Positions 53,203-55,124 of a stretch of 55,124 nt of DNA are shown piece by piece. How positions within the stretch are numbered: the first letter of the stretch is position 1; each line of letters starts with the position of its first letter. The notes below the pieces were generated by a model. That model searched no databases, had not been told where the DNA came from, and worked only from the letters and a program-made list of their open reading frames with translations. Source of the stretch: Synechococcus sp. Tobar12-5m-g (GTDB lineage Bacteria > Cyanobacteriota > Cyanobacteriia > PCC-6307 > Cyanobiaceae); contig NZ_JAGQBB010000020.1 in the NCBI RefSeq assembly GCF_024345415.1, positions 1 to 55,124 of the forward strand. The letters run 5' to 3'. Both the position numbers and the translations under genes were made by a program.

Positions 53203-54723
53203 ATGCCCCTCTCGTTTCAGGAGCTCCAGAGCCAACTCCAGCCCCACTGGTGTGACTTCGATGACGACCGCAGCGCCATCGCCCCGAACGGCTCCGGGGC
53301 CGAGGGCTGCGATCTGCTGGTGGTGCCGTCGCTGAGCATGGACCGCAGCCAGATGGACCTGGTCACCGGCTCCCATCACTACGAGGAGCGCCAGCTGTTT
53401 TCGCTGATCCGGCTGCGCCACCCGGGGGTGCGGGCGGTGTACGTCACCAGCAAGTTGCTGCCGGAGCTGGTGGTGGATGCTGTGCTGGAGCTGCTGCCTG
53501 GGGTGCCGGCCTCCCATGCCCGCCGCCGCCTGCACCTGTTCGATGCCGACGACGCCTCGCCCCGGCCGCTCACCGAGAAGCTGCTGGAGCGGCCAGCCCT
53601 GTTGGCAAGGATCCGGGAACTCCTGCGGCCGGGTCGCAGCCTGATGACCTGCTTCAACGTGACCGCCCTGGAGAAGCAGCTGTCGGAGCGGCTGCAGGTG
53701 CCCCTGCTCGGCACCGATCCGGCCCTGGGCTACTGGGGCAGCAAGGCGGGCAGCCGGGAGCTGTTCCACCGCTGCGGGGTGCCCCACCCCCCCGGCAGCG
53801 GCCTGGTTCATGACCTCGAGGCCCTCGCCGAGGCCACGGCCCAGCTCTGGGAAGACCACCCCGAGTTGGAGAGGGTGGTGGTCAAGCTCAACGAGGGCTT
53901 CAGTGGCGAGGGCAACGCACCATTGGAGCTTCTCCCCCTGGAGCTGGCCGCCACCCATGGGAAGGAACGTCGCATGCGCTTGCGCGCAGCCCTCGACAGG
54001 CTGGCGATGCCCCCGCCGCAATGGCGCCAGTTGCTGCAAAGCCAGGGGGCCCTGGTGGAAGCCTGGCTGCTCGGCGGCGAGGAGCTGCGATCCCCGAGCG
54101 TGCAGGGCACGATCCATCCCGGCGGAAGGGTGGAGGTGCTCTCCACCCACGAGCAGATCCTCGGCGGACCCAGCGGCCAGACCTACCTGGGCTGCCGCTT
54201 CCCCGCCGATGGGGCCTACCGCGCCGAGCTGATGCGCCATGGCCAGGCGGTGGGGGAGAGGCTGGCGGCGAAGGGAGCGCTGGAGCGCTACGCGGTGGAC
54301 TTCGTGGCACGGCGCTTCGGCGCGCGCTGGGATTTGCAGGCGATCGAGGTGAACCTGCGCAAGGGGGGCACCACCCACCCCTACATGGCCCTGCGCTACG
54401 CCACCAACGGCCGGATTGATCCGGTGAGCGGCCTGTTCCGATCCCCAACCGGCCAGCCCCTCTACTACGCCGCCACCGACAACCTCTGTGACCCCCGGCT
54501 GCAGGGGCTGCTGCCGGTGGACCTGATCGACATCGTGGCCGCCGCCGGCCTCCATTTTGATCCTGCCGAGCTGCGCGGCAGCGTGTTCCACCTGCTGGGC
54601 TGCCTCTCGCAGTTCGGCAAACTCGGCATGACCTGCATCGGCCGCAGCGCCGAAGAAGCCGCCCGCATGTACGACGCAACCGCGGAGCGGCTGATCGCGG
54701 GAGCGGAAACATTGCGGCTGTAA
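53203..54723 (+). CDS. ATP-grasp peptide ligase of the PGM1 type
   Basis: The 506-residue protein resembles the ATP-grasp ligase PGM1 of pheganomycin synthesis, which joins an amino acid-like group to a peptide. Visible parts are DLLVVPSLSMDRSQMDLVTG, HHYEERQLFSLIRLRHPGVR, LMTCFNVTALEKQLSERLQV, LGTDPALGYWGSKAGSRELF, the nucleotide-binding VVVKLNEGFSGEGNAPLELL and the metal-binding end WDLQAIEVNLRKGGTTHPYM followed by TNGRIDPVSG. The PGM1 C-terminal region is YYAATDNLCDP to LGMTCIGRSAEEA. The substrate in cyanobacteria is unknown and no biosynthetic partner genes are adjacent. It starts 3 bp after the MscS gene. Confidence 0.82.
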   Translation: MPLSFQELQSQLQPHWCDFDDDRSAIAPNGSGAEGCDLLVVPSLSMDRSQMDLVTGSHHYEERQLFSLIRLRHPGVRAVYVTSKLLPELVVDAVLELLPGVPASHARRRLHLFDADDASPRPLTEKLLERPALLARIRELLRPGRSLMTCFNVTALEKQLSERLQVPLLGTDPALGYWGSKAGSRELFHRCGVPHPPGSGLVHDLEALAEATAQLWEDHPELERVVVKLNEGFSGEGNAPLELLPLELAATHGKERRMRLRAALDRLAMPPPQWRQLLQSQGALVEAWLLGGEELRSPSVQGTIHPGGRVEVLSTHEQILGGPSGQTYLGCRFPADGAYRAELMRHGQAVGERLAAKGALERYAVDFVARRFGARWDLQAIEVNLRKGGTTHPYMALRYATNGRIDPVSGLFRSPTGQPLYYAATDNLCDPRLQGLLPVDLIDIVAAAGLHFDPAELRGSVFHLLGCLSQFGKLGMTCIGRSAEEAARMYDATAERLIAGAETLRL

Positions 54724-54766
54724 GGCTTCCAAGGGTGATTGGCCGTGAACGCCAACTCAGCCGCAG

Positions 54767-55000
54767 GAGGATCAGGGAAGCTCTTGACAACAAGCCCGCA
54801 TAGCCAGTCGCGGTCAGCCAATTGTTCGGTTTGGACCATTTTAGGGCATCTCGAAAATAGCCAACCATCAACTAGTCTCACCTGGGACCCAGATAGGACA
54901 CATTTGGCTGCAACATGTCGACTTGCGGGTCTTGCTGGATTTTGCAGATTTTTTTGATTGTTCCGAGCTGCCTTTTAGCGCAGATCAGGCTGGAATCAGC
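54767..55000 (+). repeat. dispersed repeat, copy interrupted by the miniature element
   Basis: 54767-54843 and 54973-55000 together match the reverse complement of 28562-28672, with the 129-bp element lying between. The leftward frame includes MVQTEQLADRDWLCGLVV, conserved at the other copy. The pair shows directly what the site looked like before insertion. Together with the element and the 19-bp array, these features account for 54724-55124, where I see no intact gene. Confidence 0.65.
54839..54977. repeat. 129-bp miniature inverted-repeat element, copy 2, with target duplication
   Basis: The element spans 54844-54972. The left end is GGGCATCTCGAAAATAG and the reverse complement of the right end is GGCAGCTCGGAACAATC, an imperfect terminal inverted repeat. 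TTTTA stands on both sides (54839-54843 and 54973-54977), while the uninterrupted relative at 28562-28672 has a single TTTCA at that place. This supports insertion with a 4-5 bp target duplication. The interior is about four-fifths identical by eye to copy 1 at 576-705, in the same orientation. Confidence 0.7.
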
Positions 55001-55005
55001 CCACC

Positions 55006-55090
55006 AGGCCAGGAGCGCAAAACCTGGCCACGAGGATGAGAGTTGGCCACGAGAGTCGGAGCTGGCCACGACCTGCAGCGGTGGCCAACA
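55006..55090. repeat. array of TGGCCACGA repeats at 19-bp spacing, likely IS21-type end
   Basis: TGGCCACGA occurs at 55025, 55044 and 55063, TGGCCAAC at 55082, and a degenerate AGGCCAGGA at 55006, each exactly 19 bp after the previous one. Multiple evenly spaced transposase-binding repeats near the ends are typical of IS21-family elements. Spacer sequences differ. The presumed istA/istB genes would lie to the right of the window. Confidence 0.55.
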
Positions 55091-55113
55091 AAAAAGCCAC
55101 CCCTGCGGGTGGC
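55086..55113 (-). terminator. intrinsic terminator of a leftward gene beyond the window
   Basis: On the reverse strand GCCACCC and GGGTGGC form a stem around GCAG, followed by TTTTTTGTTGG. It would end a gene transcribed leftward from outside the right edge, immediately inside the 19-bp repeat array. Confidence 0.7.
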
Positions 55114-55124
55114 GATGGATTGGC

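Noticed and set aside
55006-55090. The 19-bp periodic array as a CRISPR
   Set aside because: The repeat core is only about 9 bp with 10-bp spacers, far too short for a CRISPR array, and no cas genes are present.

Overview
The window is a GC-rich stretch of a picocyanobacterial chromosome, of the Cyanobium / freshwater-type Synechococcus kind. The evidence is photosystem I genes (psaE, psaF, psaJ), cytochrome b6f genes (petC, petA), a high-light-inducible protein, pipX-pipY, sepF, an aerobic-type corrin pathway (cobI, cobM, cobL), and many cyanobacteria-restricted DUF families (DUF1823, DUF3067, DUF3086, DUF3119, DUF3122, DUF4079). Most of it is compact housekeeping DNA with short gaps, 4-bp start/stop overlaps and many TTG or GTG starts.

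Region by region. 1-3170 is a decayed mobile-element zone: fragments of IS3-type and IS5-type transposases, a 130-bp miniature element with terminal inverted repeats, an intact sulfotransferase, and the C-terminal stub of an acyltransferase. 3194-10974 carries mtnC-mtnB (methionine salvage), mutM, psaE, a conserved hypothetical gene, recQ, a LysM protein and an aldehyde dehydrogenase. 11283-16958 has tRNA-Thr, tRNA-Tyr, aroQ, miaE, a PAP2 phosphatase, mtnD, cobI, DUF4079, dus and DUF1823. 17056-26301 has der, an EcfT/CbiQ protein, pipX-pipY, sepF, proC, a plsY-DUF3086-DUF3119 cluster, an MlaE permease and a sugar-type MFS transporter.

tRNA-Gly(TCC) at 26331 marks the edge of a 2.2-kb graveyard (26440-28672). 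It holds a broken primase-helicase gene resembling the TOTE conflict-system protein, truncated head to tail against an opposing broken phage terminase pair, followed by a dispersed repeat. Housekeeping then resumes: ychF, an RND adaptor, wecB, pilT, hli, tsaD, psaF-psaJ, gmk, rqcH-like, tatC, DUF3067, petC-petA-lgt-cobM, tRNA-Val, a Pmp3-like peptide, an M23 peptidase, cobL, a GH116 glycosidase and DUF3122.

48901-50958 holds two neighbouring pseudogenes: an NTF2-like protein and a Som/OprB-type porin with at least five lesions. After it come ribD, an MscS channel and a PGM1-like ATP-grasp ligase. The right edge (54767-55124) is again mobile-element DNA. It contains a second copy of the miniature element, inserted in a repeat whose uninterrupted relative lies at 28562-28672. 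It also contains an array of TGGCCACGA repeats at exact 19-bp spacing that looks like the end of an IS21-type element, with a terminator for a leftward gene outside the window.

The best candidate for an unusual system is the TOTE-like remnant beside tRNA-Gly. It is clearly dead here, but it points to an intact relative elsewhere. Function calls rest on motif recognition by eye; no database search was run.
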